NCBI RefSeq assembly: GCF_963583255.1
Contig: NC_084804.1
Coordinates: 17,736,723-17,800,722 of the forward strand
From: Pyrus communis
Taxonomy: Eukaryota; Streptophyta; Magnoliopsida; Rosales; Rosaceae
Reading direction: 5' to 3'
Length of the DNA stretch: 64,000 nt
Positions 10,501 to 21,050 of this stretch are shown here, one piece after another. The position numbers and the translations under genes were made by a program. The notes below the pieces were generated by a model. That model made no database searches. It was given only the letters and a program-made list of their open reading frames with translations, and had not been told where the DNA came from. The number at the start of each line of letters is the position of its first letter. The first letter of the stretch is position 1.

Positions 10501-12063
10501 TTATTATAGTATTTTTTAGGGTTATAAAATTAATATATATAAAATTATAGTATTTGAAATATTAGGCGGGAAATTTCCCGCTTGTTTGAATGGATGGAGA
10601 GACTTAGTGTCGGTTTTAACCGACGCTAGTGTCATTAAAGCGACGCTATGTGAATTTCAAAAAGTGTGTCAGAAGTTGGCGTCGGTTAAAAGCGACGCTA
10701 GTTTCATTAAAGCGACGCTATGTGAATTTCAAAAAGTGTCAGAAGTTTGTGTCGGTTTAAAGCGACGCTAGTTTCATTAAAGTGACGCGAGTTTCATTAA
10801 AGCGACACTATGTGAATTTCAAAAAAAGTGTCAGACGTTTGCGTCGGTTTTAACGGACGCAAACTAAGTACCCATATTTAAACCCCTCTCTTTCCCATTT
10901 CAACCGTGCTTTCATTTCTCCCCCAATTTCAGACTTTCTTCTTCTCCTTCCCCATCTGTGCGTCCCCTTCTTCCTCCTTTTCATTTTTTCCTCAACTCCT
11001 TCCCCGTTTGCTTTGGATCACCAGTTTGAAGATCAACATTCTGAAGAACTCCAATTCGAGGAGGAAGAGCTTGAAGGTGGTTCATTTTTAAATTATTATG
11101 ATTATTAATTTTAGTTTCTATTTTGTATTCTAAATAGTTTTATGCTTAAATTGAAAATTTATTTTTGTTTCTTGGTTTTTAATTGTTTTTTTTTGTATTT
11201 ATGCATGTTGGATCTGAAGAGCAAGGACACTGGAAATCGCAGATCCATAATTTTTTAAAGGTATAAAACCTGAGTTTAATCTATAGAGATTAGAGCCTTA
11301 ATGTTGAAGTAGTAAAGTATTGGAGCACTGATCTGATGGCAAGCATGGCAGCATGGAGTTGCTAGTATTATATATGGCACTATGGAGCTACAAAATATGT
11401 GGTCTTCGACAAAGGCAAGCACAGGAAAGCATGGAGGATGAATTTTTGTAAATTATATGGAATGTTAGATGTAAAACATTTGTATATTATGGCACTATTT
11501 TTCTTTTGAATTATTTTTATTATTGTTTGTTTTGGCCTAAAATTGAAATTTATTATTTCGATTATATAATTTTTTTGAGTTATAATTATTTGAGAACGAA
11601 TACAGAAACAGATTTCGACTTTTTTTAAAATTATTATTATCAAAGGTGGTGTCGCTTTAAATCGTCACTAGTTTGCATATTTTATTTATTTAATTGTTCT
11701 CTAACGTCGCTTTAAACCGTCACTAGTTTGCATATTTTATTTAGTTAATTGTTGACTAGCGTCGCTTTAAACCGACATTAACATCAGCGTCGCTTTAAAC
11801 CGACGCTGCGTAGTGGCGGATTAAGCGAACAAAGCGACGCTGAAGCCCTTTAGTGACGGTAGCAATGGCGTCGCTATTCCAATCCGACATTGCAGTGTTT
11901 TATGTCGGATTTTTGCCAAATTTCCGACAGAAATCGGGATTTCTTGTCGGTTTTTGGTCCGCCGGTGATAGCCTATATTGTAGTAGTGTTCCCTTTAGAG
12001 TTCCTGATTTATATTGGTAACCATAAAAGAAGCTAAATGAGAAGTAAAGGACTTGAGCATGCA

Positions 12064-12347
12064 TGTGACATCCCACATCGCCCAGGGGAGTGATCCTTAA
12101 ATGTATATTCCCATCCCTACCTAGCGCGAGGCCTTTTGGGAGCTCACTGGCTTCGGATTCCGTAGGAACTCCGAAGTTAAGCGAGAAGGGGGCTAGAGCA
12201 ATCCCAGGATGGGTGACCCACTGGGAAGTTGCTCGTGAATTCCCAAAAACAAAACCGTGAGGGAATGGTAAGCCCAAAGCGGACAATATCGTGCTACGGT
12301 GGTGGAGCGGGCCCGGGAAGTGGTCCCGCCCGGGCCAGGATGCGACA
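12064..12347 (+). repeat. Cassandra LTR, forward copy 1 (5S rRNA-like)
   Basis: 284 bp, starting TGTGACATCCCACATCGCCC and ending GGATGCGACA. Bases 12152-12237 resemble 5S rRNA: AACTCCGAAGTTAAGCGAG (A-box region) and GGATGGGTGACC (C-box region). Carrying a 5S-like Pol III promoter in the LTR is the defining feature of Cassandra TRIMs. Confidence 0.93.
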
Positions 12348-12416
12348 ATTTGATATCAGAGCCTAACCCTGGTCGTGTGTGCCGACGAGGACGTCGGGCC
12401 CCTAAGGGGGGTGGAT
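12348..12416 (+). other. Cassandra internal region: primer-binding site and polypurine tract
   Basis: Only 69 bp. TGATATCAGAGCC is one base off the initiator tRNA-Met primer site (TGGTATCAGAGC), and the polypurine tract AAGGGGGGTGGA lies just before the next LTR. No coding capacity, as usual for Cassandra. Confidence 0.85.
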
Positions 12417-12700
12417 TGTGACATCCCACATCGCCCAGGGGAGTGATCCTTAAATGTATATTCCCATCCCTACCTAGCGCGAGGCCTTTTGGGAGCTCAC
12501 TGGCTTCGGATTCCGTAGGAACTCCGAAGTTAAGCGAGAAGGGGGCTAGAGCAATCCCAGGATGGGTGACCCACTGGGAAGTTGCTCGTGAATTCCCAAA
12601 AACAAAACCGTGAGGGAATGGTAAGCCCAAAGCGGACAATATCGTGCTACGGTGGTGGAGCGGGCCCGGGAAGTGGTCCCGCCCGGGCCAGGATGCGACA
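12417..12700 (+). repeat. Cassandra LTR, forward copy 2
   Basis: Same length as, and by eye identical to, the copy at 12064-12347. It is followed by ATTTG, the first bases of the internal region, after which the sequence breaks into the 126-bp repeats instead of flanking host DNA. Confidence 0.93.
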
Positions 12701-12706
12701 ATTTGT

Positions 12707-12934
12707 AAGGCCTCTTCGGGAGTAACACGCAGCAGCCGTGGCTCTGGCCCACAACCCGACAGATATTGTCCGCTTTGTGGTGGAACCCGGCGCACCGGTC
12801 CGACCCCACTCACGGTTTTGTTTCCTTCGCGGAAGGCCTCTTCGGGAGTAACACGCAGCAGCCGTGGCTCTGGCCCACAACCCGACAGATATTGTCCGCT
12901 TTGTGGTGGAACCCGGCGCACCGGTCCGACCCCA
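12707..12934. repeat. Two 126-bp-spaced copies of a Cassandra-like variant segment
   Basis: AAGGCCTCTTCGGGAG starts at 12707 and again at 12833. Read on the minus strand the unit contains AAAACCGTGAG and GCGGACAATATC, both found in the Cassandra LTR, but separated by a different GC-rich sequence. It is probably a related TRIM variant or a rearranged LTR segment. Confidence 0.8.
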
Positions 12935-12951
12935 CCACCGTAGCACGATAT

Positions 12952-13235
12952 TGTCGCATCCTGGCCCGGGCGGGACCACTTCCCGGGCCCGCTCCACCAC
13001 CGTAGCACGATATTGTCCGCTTTGGGCTTACCATTCCCTCACGGTTTTGTTTTTGGGAATTCACGAGCAACTTCCCAGTGGGTCACCCATCCTGGGATTG
13101 CTCTAGCCCCCTTCTCGCTTAACTTCGGAGTTCCTACGGAATCCGAAGCCAGTGAGCTCCCAAAAGGCCTCGCGCTAGGTAGGGATGGGAATATACATTT
13201 AAGGATCACTCCCCTGGGCGATGTGGGATGTCACA
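12952..13235 (-). repeat. Cassandra LTR, inverted copy
   Basis: Reverse complement of the 284-bp LTR at 12417-12700, with no difference seen by eye. With that copy it forms a hairpin-capable inverted repeat around a ~250-bp spacer. Confidence 0.93.
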
Positions 13236-13304
13236 ATCCACCCCCCTTAGGGGCCCGACGTCCTCGTCGGCACACACGACCAGGGTTAGGCTCTGATACC
13301 AAGC
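13236..13304 (-). other. Inverted Cassandra internal region joined to a Ty3-type LTR end
   Basis: On the minus strand: GC then TTGGTATCAGAGCC (tRNA-Met primer site), the short internal region and the polypurine tract. Where the Cassandra 5' LTR should precede the primer site there is instead the end ...CGGGGTGTGTCA of another LTR family. This is the chimeric junction. Confidence 0.8.
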
Positions 13305-13575
13305 TGACACACCCCGACCGAGATCAGGGCATGCTGGCCGTCACGCGAAGGTGACGTAGCCATGTGCGCGTGCGGAAGCTAAAGGTATAGTAATATAAAA
13401 GTACGAATAATTAAAAACCTAATAGCATACAAAGTACTAGTGTATGTGAGACACAATTCAGAGCAAGTCTACAGCAGTCGAAAAAGGAAAGTTACGACAT
13501 ATGTACACCCGAAGGTGACCCTACAATGGTGAGTGTCTGTCAGAAATGCCGGGACGCCCTCTGGGATGGACCACC
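13305..13575 (-). repeat. Ty3-type LTR 3' end, inverted arm (271 bp)
   Basis: Starts TGACACACCCCGACCGAGAT and is matched in reverse complement by 15325-15595. No mismatch was found by eye up to GGATGGACCACC, after which the two arms diverge. Confidence 0.9.
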
Positions 13576-15324
13576 CTCGTGCTCGTGAGGTTGTGAGGAG
13601 CACAACCATACCAATTCCAGGTAAGAATTCGAACGTTTTCACGTCGTTTCAACAATGGCCGAATTTTACACTGTTCATGCAAACCTAAACTAGCTTGTTT
13701 TTGGAATTTCTAAGCTTGTAGTTGTGCTTGTGAGGTCCCAAGGAGCCTCGGAGTAGTTCGTTGGGTGAATTTGGACGTCGGGATCGTCCTGTACGAAGTT
13801 GGCCGATTCTTGAAGTTGAAGACAGGTATGATCTAGCAATTTTTAGGCCTTAAAACTAGTCTAACGTGATTCTACTAGTCCTAAGCTTCATTTTAGTATA
13901 AAGAACGTGAAAAATGGTTGAAAAACGAAGGAGAAAACTTAGTTTGAAAATTACCCAGTTTTCCGGCGCCGTCGCCGGCGCCGGCGTCTCGCCGGAGAAG
14001 AAAGGAGAATATTCCGTTAAGTCTAACGGAATATTCCTAACGGCAGTGACAGAATCCGGTTAGATTTGACGGAATATTCCGTCAGTTAACGGAATATTCC
14101 TGACGGCGTCAACTGACGCCGTCAGTGTGCAGTGCACGTGGGCCGCGCGTGGGGGCGCGTAGGTCCGTGCGTGTTCAGGCGCGTGGGGGCGCGTGCGTGG
14201 TCCAAAAATTTTTCTAAAAATATGGGCGTGATCCTGAGGTTGTGTAGGTCACGTTGGTTTATTCATTTGTCCATTTTGAGCAATGTATGAGAAGTTATTA
14301 CGAGAAGTTGCTTAGGTGCTTTTAAATTAATGTTTTCGTAACTTTGTCGCGTATAGGTGATTCGTTTTCCGAGGACGAGCGTACGCACTCGAGGCAGGGG
14401 GGCTACGACCCTTCTAATTATCAGTGAGTGGGCTTTTGTTTTCCGTATATACCTATATACATATTAATTCCCAGAAATTAAATAGAAAAGGTTATATGTA
14501 TTATGCCATGCATCATTTGAATATTGTTTACGCATCATCGCATGTATTAGTAGTGGCATACATATATATATATATGTGTATTTGGTGCTGTGGACGCACA
14601 GGTAAGTGCCAGGTAAGCGGTATTCATGTGGTTATGCATTCCTGTTTATTATGCAATGGTAGTTTGAGAGGTTTAGAGAGCTCATAATCTGCACCCCCGG
14701 TGTTAGTGCTCCCGCCCAGGGCCAGGGCACAGCCTTCACGTGTATGTTCACCAGCACCGCATGCTCGCCTTGGATCCAAGTTAGGTGCAAGCCTTGTCGT
14801 ACAGACCACATTAGGTGGTTCCGACTCGTAGGTGACCCGCGATTATTCGCACAGTCTTCACGTGATCGTAGCACTAGAGCGTATATATTACACCCAGTCT
14901 TGTCGTACAGACCACGTTAGGTGGTTCCGACTCGTGTGCAGATTCAGATATTGAGTTGAGATTGAAGCTCTATATGCAGCCGTACAGGTCACGTTAGGTG
15001 ACTCCCGGCTGCCAGATTATATATATTCGATGTGAATTACGCTTGAGCATTTATAATTGATTATGATATTCTGTAATGGCATATTCTCAAGCATGAATGG
15101 CATATTGCAAAGCATGAATGGCATATTGTGAGCATGAATGGCATATGTGGAGCATGATTGACATATCTATACATACGTATATATGTTCATTTTCTGGGAA
15201 GTATACAGGTTTTACGGCGAGGGGTTAGAATGTGTTTTGCTAAAGAGTTTTCAAAGAACTTTGTTTTTGCCCACTCACGCTTTTGTTTTTGCGCCCCTCC
15301 AGGTTCTAGTGGTCTAGCAAGTTC
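13576..15324. other. LTR-like interior of the composite, with short tandem repeats
   Basis: No coding region. It carries GC-rich promoter-like sequence (13950-14200) with several ACGGAATATTCC units, then diverged copies of a phrase with CGTACAGACCACGTTAGGTG near 14797, 14903 and 14981, then four copies of AGCATGAATGGCATAT-type units (about 15088-15166), and TTTTTGCGCCCCTCCAGG just before the right arm. The last feature also occurs near the end of the solo LTR at 52178-55732 (TTTTGCGCCCCCTCAGG), which supports a Ty3-type LTR origin. Confidence 0.6.
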
Positions 15325-15595
15325 GGTGGTCCATCCCAGAGGGCGTCCCGGCATTTCTGACAGACACTCACCATTGTAGGGTCACCTTCGGGTGTACATA
15401 TGTCGTAACTTTCCTTTTTCGACTGCTGTAGACTTGCTCTGAATTGTGTCTCACATACACTAGTACTTTGTATGCTATTAGGTTTTTAATTATTCGTACT
15501 TTTATATTACTATACCTTTAGCTTCCGCACGCGCACATGGCTACGTCACCTTCGCGTGACGGCCAGCATGCCCTGATCTCGGTCGGGGTGTGTCA
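15325..15595 (+). repeat. Ty3-type LTR 3' end, direct arm (271 bp)
   Basis: Ends GATCTCGGTCGGGGTGTGTCA, followed by the ATGCA target duplication. It is the mirror image of 13305-13575. Confidence 0.9.
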
Positions 15596-15953
15596 ATGCA
15601 TGCACTCACGTAAGATTAAATATATCAGCGCTGATGTTGTAGACTTTGGTGCCTATTTTGCAATCTAGAATTAGGCTACCAACCCAAAGAAAATGGCATC
15701 AAATTAGGGAGATAGAAAAAAGATTATTAGAGATAATTACTCTCATTATGCCTAATACACAACATACATATCATAATAAAAGTAGTAAACCGATCACCTA
15801 AAACAAAGATCTAGCTCGTGAGATAGACTCCAAGAAGATAGTCATCACGCTCAACAATCAAACAAACCAGAAATTAGTATTTAAAGTTTAACCGAACCAA
15901 CAAAGAAAAGCAAACTATACATGAAAGATCACAAGTGTACTAGCTAGCTAGCT

Positions 15954-16535
15954 CTAGTGAATTACAGTGACATCGTATTCAACAATTGCATCGCCCATAA
16001 TATTAAACCAATGCGTCCGGGCAATTGCATAACCCCGGGCGAACCGGAAAACGCCAGTTCCGGCCACAACCGGCATCTCCCGAACCAGATTCAGAGCCGG
16101 GTTCTTACCGAAAATACTAATCGAGCTCCCATCGTAAATGCCATCACAGAACGCGAAGCACATGGCCATAGTAAGCCCAAACTCTTGCTGCCCGGATGAC
16201 CCGTACATCCCCTGCGCCCGGCCCACGAGCTTGGAATTCGGGTCAGGCGTTTCGGTTAGCGGGTCATCTACCATGAGCAGAGCTCCGAAAAGGGTGAGGG
16301 ACTTGTTGGTGTCTGTGGCTTGGGCTATACGGACGGCACTTGGGTTCTTCCCACTGACTGTGTCGTGGAAGTAGAAGTGGAGGTTGGTCACAGTCTCTGA
16401 CGACGTCATGCTCTTCCTCGTCTTGAGCTTGTTGGCCCACTTGGGTTGTGTGGAGGTGCTTTGAGCTCCTTCGGTGGTTGCAGCGACGACGGCGATGATG
16501 AGCATGAGCATCACAGTCACTGCTGCGTTTGCCAT
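15954..16535 (-). CDS. Dirigent protein, intact
   Basis: A 193-residue intronless protein. I chose the ATG at 16535 because it is directly followed by a signal peptide (MANAAVTVMLMLIIAVVAAT). The frame stays open 37 codons upstream, but that leader is not signal-like. The mature part has the dirigent order: TNLHFYFHDTVSGKNPSAV, a DDPLTETPDP turn, VGRAQGMYGSSGQQE, MAMCFAFCDG, GSSISIFGKNP, VVAGTGVFRFARGYA and DAIVEYDVTVIH at the C-terminus. Such proteins act in the apoplast, orienting coupling of monolignol-type radicals; the substrate here cannot be told. It diverges clearly from the dirigent relics at 6.5 and 36.5 kb, so it belongs to a different subgroup. The composite element ends 358 bp beyond its stop. 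Confidence 0.93.
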   Translation of the reverse strand: MANAAVTVMLMLIIAVVAATTEGAQSTSTQPKWANKLKTRKSMTSSETVTNLHFYFHDTVSGKNPSAVRIAQATDTNKSLTLFGALLMVDDPLTETPDPNSKLVGRAQGMYGSSGQQEFGLTMAMCFAFCDGIYDGSSISIFGKNPALNLVREMPVVAGTGVFRFARGYAIARTHWFNIMGDAIVEYDVTVIH

Positions 16536-16649
16536 TTTCTTTTTCTTAGCGAAGAAGAAGAAATCGATGTCTAATTGAGGAAGGTGTTGGGTTTCTGTGG
16601 GATATCTTTGGGCTTGCAAAGGGTTAAATAATGCGAGAGGATACAAGGG

Positions 16650-19125
16650 ATAAATTCCTTTTGTTCAAATTGCTCTCCTAATTAACCTGCTGTTTGGGGT
16701 GCAAGTTCTTCATGATGAGGCCAACAAGTTATCAAGTGGGCCAACCTCTTTGACCAGTTGAATGTCTGAGATTTCCACCAAAACAAAGAACAGTCAAAAT
16801 TACAGAGGAGAAAATATTGAAATTCAAGGACTGCACACATGAATTACTAAAAGAGGAAAGAATAAAAATAAAACTAATGTCTTGAAATTCAAGGTACGTA
16901 TAAACCTTCTTTGGAAAAACACCCAAAAACAAATTAAACTGATGTCTTGAAATTGCATTGGTCACCAGATTCTCACCATCATTACCCACCCATAAATTCA
17001 TGCTTGATGCAGGTACGAAAAAGATGGGTTGGCCTACTGATTCTTGCCGATCCAAACATAAGGAATCCGGGATTCAATGGGATGCTATTGCTATTTTGCA
17101 CGCTTGTTTACCTAACTAGGATAATCGGGAAAAATAAAGACATATAATCAGAATGCACGCATGCACATATATATTTACCAGAAAAAATGCTAAAAATGAG
17201 ATATGCATGCACCTATGTTAATACTATTTGGCTCGTTTACTAATTCATAATCAGTTTAAGGAGATGAATTGACGAGAAAATAGAATTAGGTTTCTGTTAA
17301 ATTTGTTTACTAAACTATTTAGATCGGAATAAAAATGATGTTATATTAGTTCACTCTAATTTAAAGTAAAACTAACTTGATTAATAAACTGCCCTTGTTT
17401 AAAATAGATTATTTTTCATGCTAATTAATGAAATTAAATTTTATAATATTAAATTTGATTTATATAAAATAATTAAAGAAGGCTTACCTTTAATAAAAAG
17501 GATGGTTCTTCTATAAAAAAAAAATTGCCCCCCCCCCCCCCCCCCCAACAAAAAAAAGCCTCTCATCCCATCCCTGCTTTCTCCAACCTCCACACCCTCC
17601 CACACCTCCCCCTTCCATAATCAAGCTTTTTTATTTCCTAGCCCGCACAGCCCTCCCACCCCACGATCTGCAGATCCCCACGAATCCTCATTTGTCACTC
17701 TCGTTAATAGGTTCTACAAGCAACTAAAATATCGATTGTTAAAATAATAATAATAATAAATACAATGTTAATGGTCTATTAAGTGTAAAGACACGTGTTG
17801 AAAACTTAAATAAGGAGACACAAACTGGACATGCATTCTGAGATAGCAGACCCGCAACCCTTTTTAAGAGTGTATAAAGTTTCTTTCCACTTCTACATCT
17901 TTTCTAAAATGGAATGTTGGTTGAGCACAAAAATTAGGAATTTTTGATAATCATAGATTCAAAGTAGTTTTCAAAATAAATGCTTATATTATCACATTGC
18001 GGATCTCGATCTTGCATGTAGAAATTAGAGATATATATAAACAACATTACAGCCAATTATTTGACCAAAGGTCACCATTTCTTTTCTAGGACGTATGACA
18101 AATTGCTAGCTATTTTGAGTAGCCAAAGTAATTCGCTACTGCAAAACCAAAAATAATTTCGTCTTAGGATAGTTGAGAGATGTAACAGTCGATTAATCGG
18201 TAGAATGTAGTTGTTTGATCAACATATAGGTGTCAATCAATCGACAACATTCGCATGCTGCGAATCCAGGATTTTAAGTTCGGAGGGTCCGAACATAAAA
18301 GCTCAAAAAAAGAAAAAAATATTAGACTAACTTGGTTCTGTATCACTATTTTTTACTGAATTTGGTTCATTGAATAAATCAAGATTAATCTTAAAGGTAA
18401 TAAAACGAACAAATTCTCCTTAGCAACATAACGCAATTAGTGACTCTATAAAGATAAAATTTATTAATGTAACATATATATTATTAATTGGGAGTTACGA
18501 CTAGAGTTTAGGATTAACTTGGGTTTAAAGTTGAGTTTAAAGTTGGAAGGTCGCGATGATTGGGCAAATGGTGGTGGGGAATAGGGTAACTTGGGTTTAA
18601 AGTTGGAAGGTCGCAACGATTGGGGCTGGGAGTTCTTAAATATAATTTGGAGATACTAGAAAAGACAGGGGTTCTCGGGCTCTATAGAGAAAACAAAGAT
18701 GTTTTAGTTTTTAAATTTTTTATAATGACCTGGCTCAAAAACACTGTCGATTTGACTAGGTCTTTTAAAACAAAAATTAAAAACCTATTATTCTTTTTTG
18801 TTATAAGCACTGCTGCCTGTGCATCCATGGAGGCAACAAGCATCTCCACTGCACCTACCGAAATTGTTGAAAGGTCCTGAAAGTCGATAACAAGTGTTTC
18901 TTCGGACTTCCGAAAGGTCCTGGGACCCCCCGGGTCCCTATATGGATCCGCCATAGGCTGCAAGTATTTCGTACTTTTGGTTCCGTTATGGAGTTCTTTC
19001 TAAGAAAATATAAATGTTAGTTTTGAAAATAAAAAGCCACATTTTAAAAGTGAAGTTCTTTGTCTAAGTTTTTGGAGCTGAACTATATTTTGTGCATGGT
19101 GTTCAGCTATTCGCACATAGGCTTT
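16650..19125. other. Intergenic DNA, no gene supported
   Basis: Includes a C run near 17527-17547 and AT-rich stretches. At 18256-18960 there is sequence of the kind that ends with GGATCCGCCATAGG/AATCCAGGATTTT. This may be an old DNA element, but ends and TSD are not clear. The 60-90 residue open frames have no recognisable protein. Confidence 0.4.
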
Positions 19126-19129
19126 TCAT

Positions 19130-19795
19130 TTTTTTCTTTTTCTTTTTCTTTTTTTTTTTTTTTTTTTTTTTTTTTTGTATGAGGGGAATTTTATTGATAT
19201 TAAAAAAAAGGGTACACCAGGGGAATGTAAACTTAAACCCTCATAATACAAGAAAAAAAGATAAAAAAACAAATACATGAAAAGAAGAGGGGACATAAAC
19301 CTTACCCTTCTAGAAACAAAAACAACAAAGATGCAAGGAAAAGAGGAGAAGGACGTGAAATCTAACCCCTCTAAAGCCGAACCTAAAGGTCTAAACTTGC
19401 AAAACATAACAAGCAACATCACAAGGTTAAGAAAAAAAAAAGTGAGACAAACCTACATGCCGAGATGCTCATTAATTTAAAAAGCAAAAGCCAAACAAAC
19501 CAACATAGTTTGAAAACAAAGCAGCACAAACCACCATTGGAGGGGAATCATGTCATATCAAAGTCGAAGAAGACAAGCCCATATTAGCAAAATTGTCCGC
19601 AACTACATTTCCTTCACGATATATCTGAGAGGCAGAGGCATAGAAAGTCATCTTCCGAATGCGATCCAAACAAATAGATCATTGCGTACAAAGAAGCCAA
19701 GGAGGATCAAATCAGTTGATTGGAGGGTAGGAATAACACCTAAAGAGTCATTTTCCAGCCAATGGCAAGGCAAACCTTTTTATTTTTGGTAATTT
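19130..19795 (-). pseudogene. LINE 3' end: RNase H tail, 3' UTR and poly-A
   Basis: Read on the minus strand, 19560-19640 encodes IYREGNVVADNFANMGLSSS, the end of a LINE RNase H domain. A non-coding tail follows, and the element ends in a long T run on the plus strand (about 19129-19176, interrupted by C), that is, the poly-A tail of a minus-strand LINE. A second LINE end abuts it at about 19795-19800. Thus one LINE end lies next to, or inserted in, another. Confidence 0.7.
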
Positions 19796-20016
19796 GGTTG
19801 GGGGGGGGGGGTGTGAACACCCCAAAAACACTAAACTATCTGAGAAGTACAAACAAAGCGGTTCCTAGCAACTCCCAAAATATCATCAAACAAGAGATCA
19901 CCAATCCAAATAGGAGATTCTTCAAGAAAACAAAAGCCCAGATCAAGGTTGTAGCTCCAATTGGCTAAACAATCTGCCACAAAATTCTCTCTCTGTAAAT
20001 ATGCTTGAGTTAAGAG

Positions 20017-21050
20017 TAGGGATGGGTAACGGTTATGACGGGCAGGTAACCACGGTTATTTACCCATAACCGTTTATGTTTATACCCGCATAACAATTTA
20101 CCCATTGGATAATTGCATAAACAGTTATACGCATAACCATAACCGTTTATAAATGGTTATCCATACCCATAACCGTGTATCCATTTAACCATAACTATTT
20201 ACCCATTTACTCGTTTTTGAACCCGTTTATCCTTTTTTTTTACCCATTTACTCCTTTTTTTACCCGTCTACATGTTTTTTTTTTTTTTTTTGAAAACAAC
20301 TTGAAAATTACAAAAAAAAAAAAAAAAAAAAAAAATTCGAAACTAAACACTTTCGAACACATTCAATGACAAACTATCATCGACTCGTTATAACCGCGGG
20401 TAATACCTATATAACCGTATAACCTATCGGTAAATGTTTTGATGTATTAAAAGCCATATAAAAAGAAAAACTCATGGACTGAATTAAAAGGCCAACTAAC
20501 AGTAAATATTTTTTTTCCAAATTTACCCCTGACAGAACCTAACCAAGCCCGTTCACTGTCTTTGCCTCTTTCTGTCGCATATGGGGCTTTTGGTGTTGCC
20601 TCATTTTCCACACCCACCACTGTCAGTTAGCTTTTTTATTTTTTATTTTTGTTGTTTTGTGTATGTGTGTCTGTGTTTGTGTTTTCAAAGTCACTGAGTA
20701 ATTGTAGGTTCTGTCAGGGGTAAATTTGGAAAAAAAACATTTACGCTATCAAGTCCTTTTTTTTTATTTTTTATAATTTCGAACATTTGCGATATTTTTT
20801 TTTAAATTTCTACATATATTAAGTTAAATGGATAAATAGATACCCATATAACCGTAGGTAATACCTATAATCGATGGATACCCGTTATAACCGTGGATAA
20901 TACCCATAATCGCCCATTTAAATTTTACGGATAAACGGTTATACCCATAACCGTTTATTTGTCTAAACGGTTACCCATAACCGTAACCGTGAATTTTAAA
21001 TGGACGGATAACACAGTTACCTAAACTCATGGTTATTTTGCTCACCCCTA
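20017..21050. mobile_element. Non-autonomous hAT element inserted in the LINE
   Basis: Imperfect terminal inverted repeats, TAGGGATGGGTAACGG on the left and TAGGGGTGAGCAAAATAACC on the right read inward. They are flanked by the 8-bp duplication GTTAAGAG (20009-20016) / GTTGAGAG (21051-21058), 7 of 8 matching. The LINE RNase H frame continues across the gap, which confirms insertion. The interior is dense in ACCGTTTAT/ATAACCGT motifs in both orientations, as in hAT subterminal regions. No transposase. Confidence 0.85.
20502..20744. mobile_element. MITE-like element nested in the hAT element
   Basis: Near-perfect ~40-bp terminal inverted repeats: GTAAATATTTTTTTTCC...CAGAACCTA on the left and its inverse on the right, with one mismatch. 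243 bp, non-coding. I could not settle a target-site duplication, so the family is unassigned. Confidence 0.65.

Larger units (their letters stand above)
7698..11988. mobile_element. Non-autonomous CACTA (EnSpm-type) DNA transposon
   Basis: The left end reads CACTACTACAAAAGGGGGCT. The right end read inward on the opposite strand is CACTACTACAATATAGGCT. The ends are flanked by the 3-bp TSD TTC (7695-7697 and 11989-11991). Many short subterminal GTCGCTTTAA/TTAAAGCGAC motifs lie in both orientations within the first ~250 bp and the last ~1.9 kb, as expected for transposase-binding repeats. The 4291-bp interior has no transposase frame. It is filled by a 346-bp tandem array flanked by inverted arms. 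The pyrimidine-rich stretch with short open frames near 10906-11091 looks non-coding. Confidence 0.9.
12064..15595. mobile_element. Palindromic composite of Cassandra TRIM and Ty3-type LTR sequences
   Basis: From left to right: Cassandra LTR (+), internal region (+), Cassandra LTR (+), two 126-bp-spaced repeats of a Cassandra-like variant, Cassandra LTR (-), internal region with primer-binding site (-), a 271-bp Ty3-type LTR end (-), about 1.75 kb of LTR-like sequence, then the same 271-bp end (+). The outer ends are TG (12064) and CA (15595), both bordered by ATGCA (12059-12063 and 15596-15600). The whole block therefore looks like one integration event. The three Cassandra LTRs appear identical and the 271-bp arms perfectly matched, so it is young. 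Strand switching during reverse transcription of co-packaged RNAs is my inference. Confidence 0.7.

Noticed and set aside
12152..12237. 5S rRNA gene
   Set aside because: The 5S-like blocks sit inside Cassandra LTRs with flanking TRIM sequence, so this is not a genuine 5S gene.
12193..13106. Several overlapping open frames of 80-271 codons on both strands
   Set aside because: They run through Cassandra LTRs in direct and inverted copies; the same peptide appears again and again because the DNA repeats. Cassandra has no proteins.
18256..18960. Possible DNA transposon with ends resembling AATCCAGGATTTT and TATGGCGGATCC
   Set aside because: The two ends match poorly and no target-site duplication was found, so I do not list it as an element.
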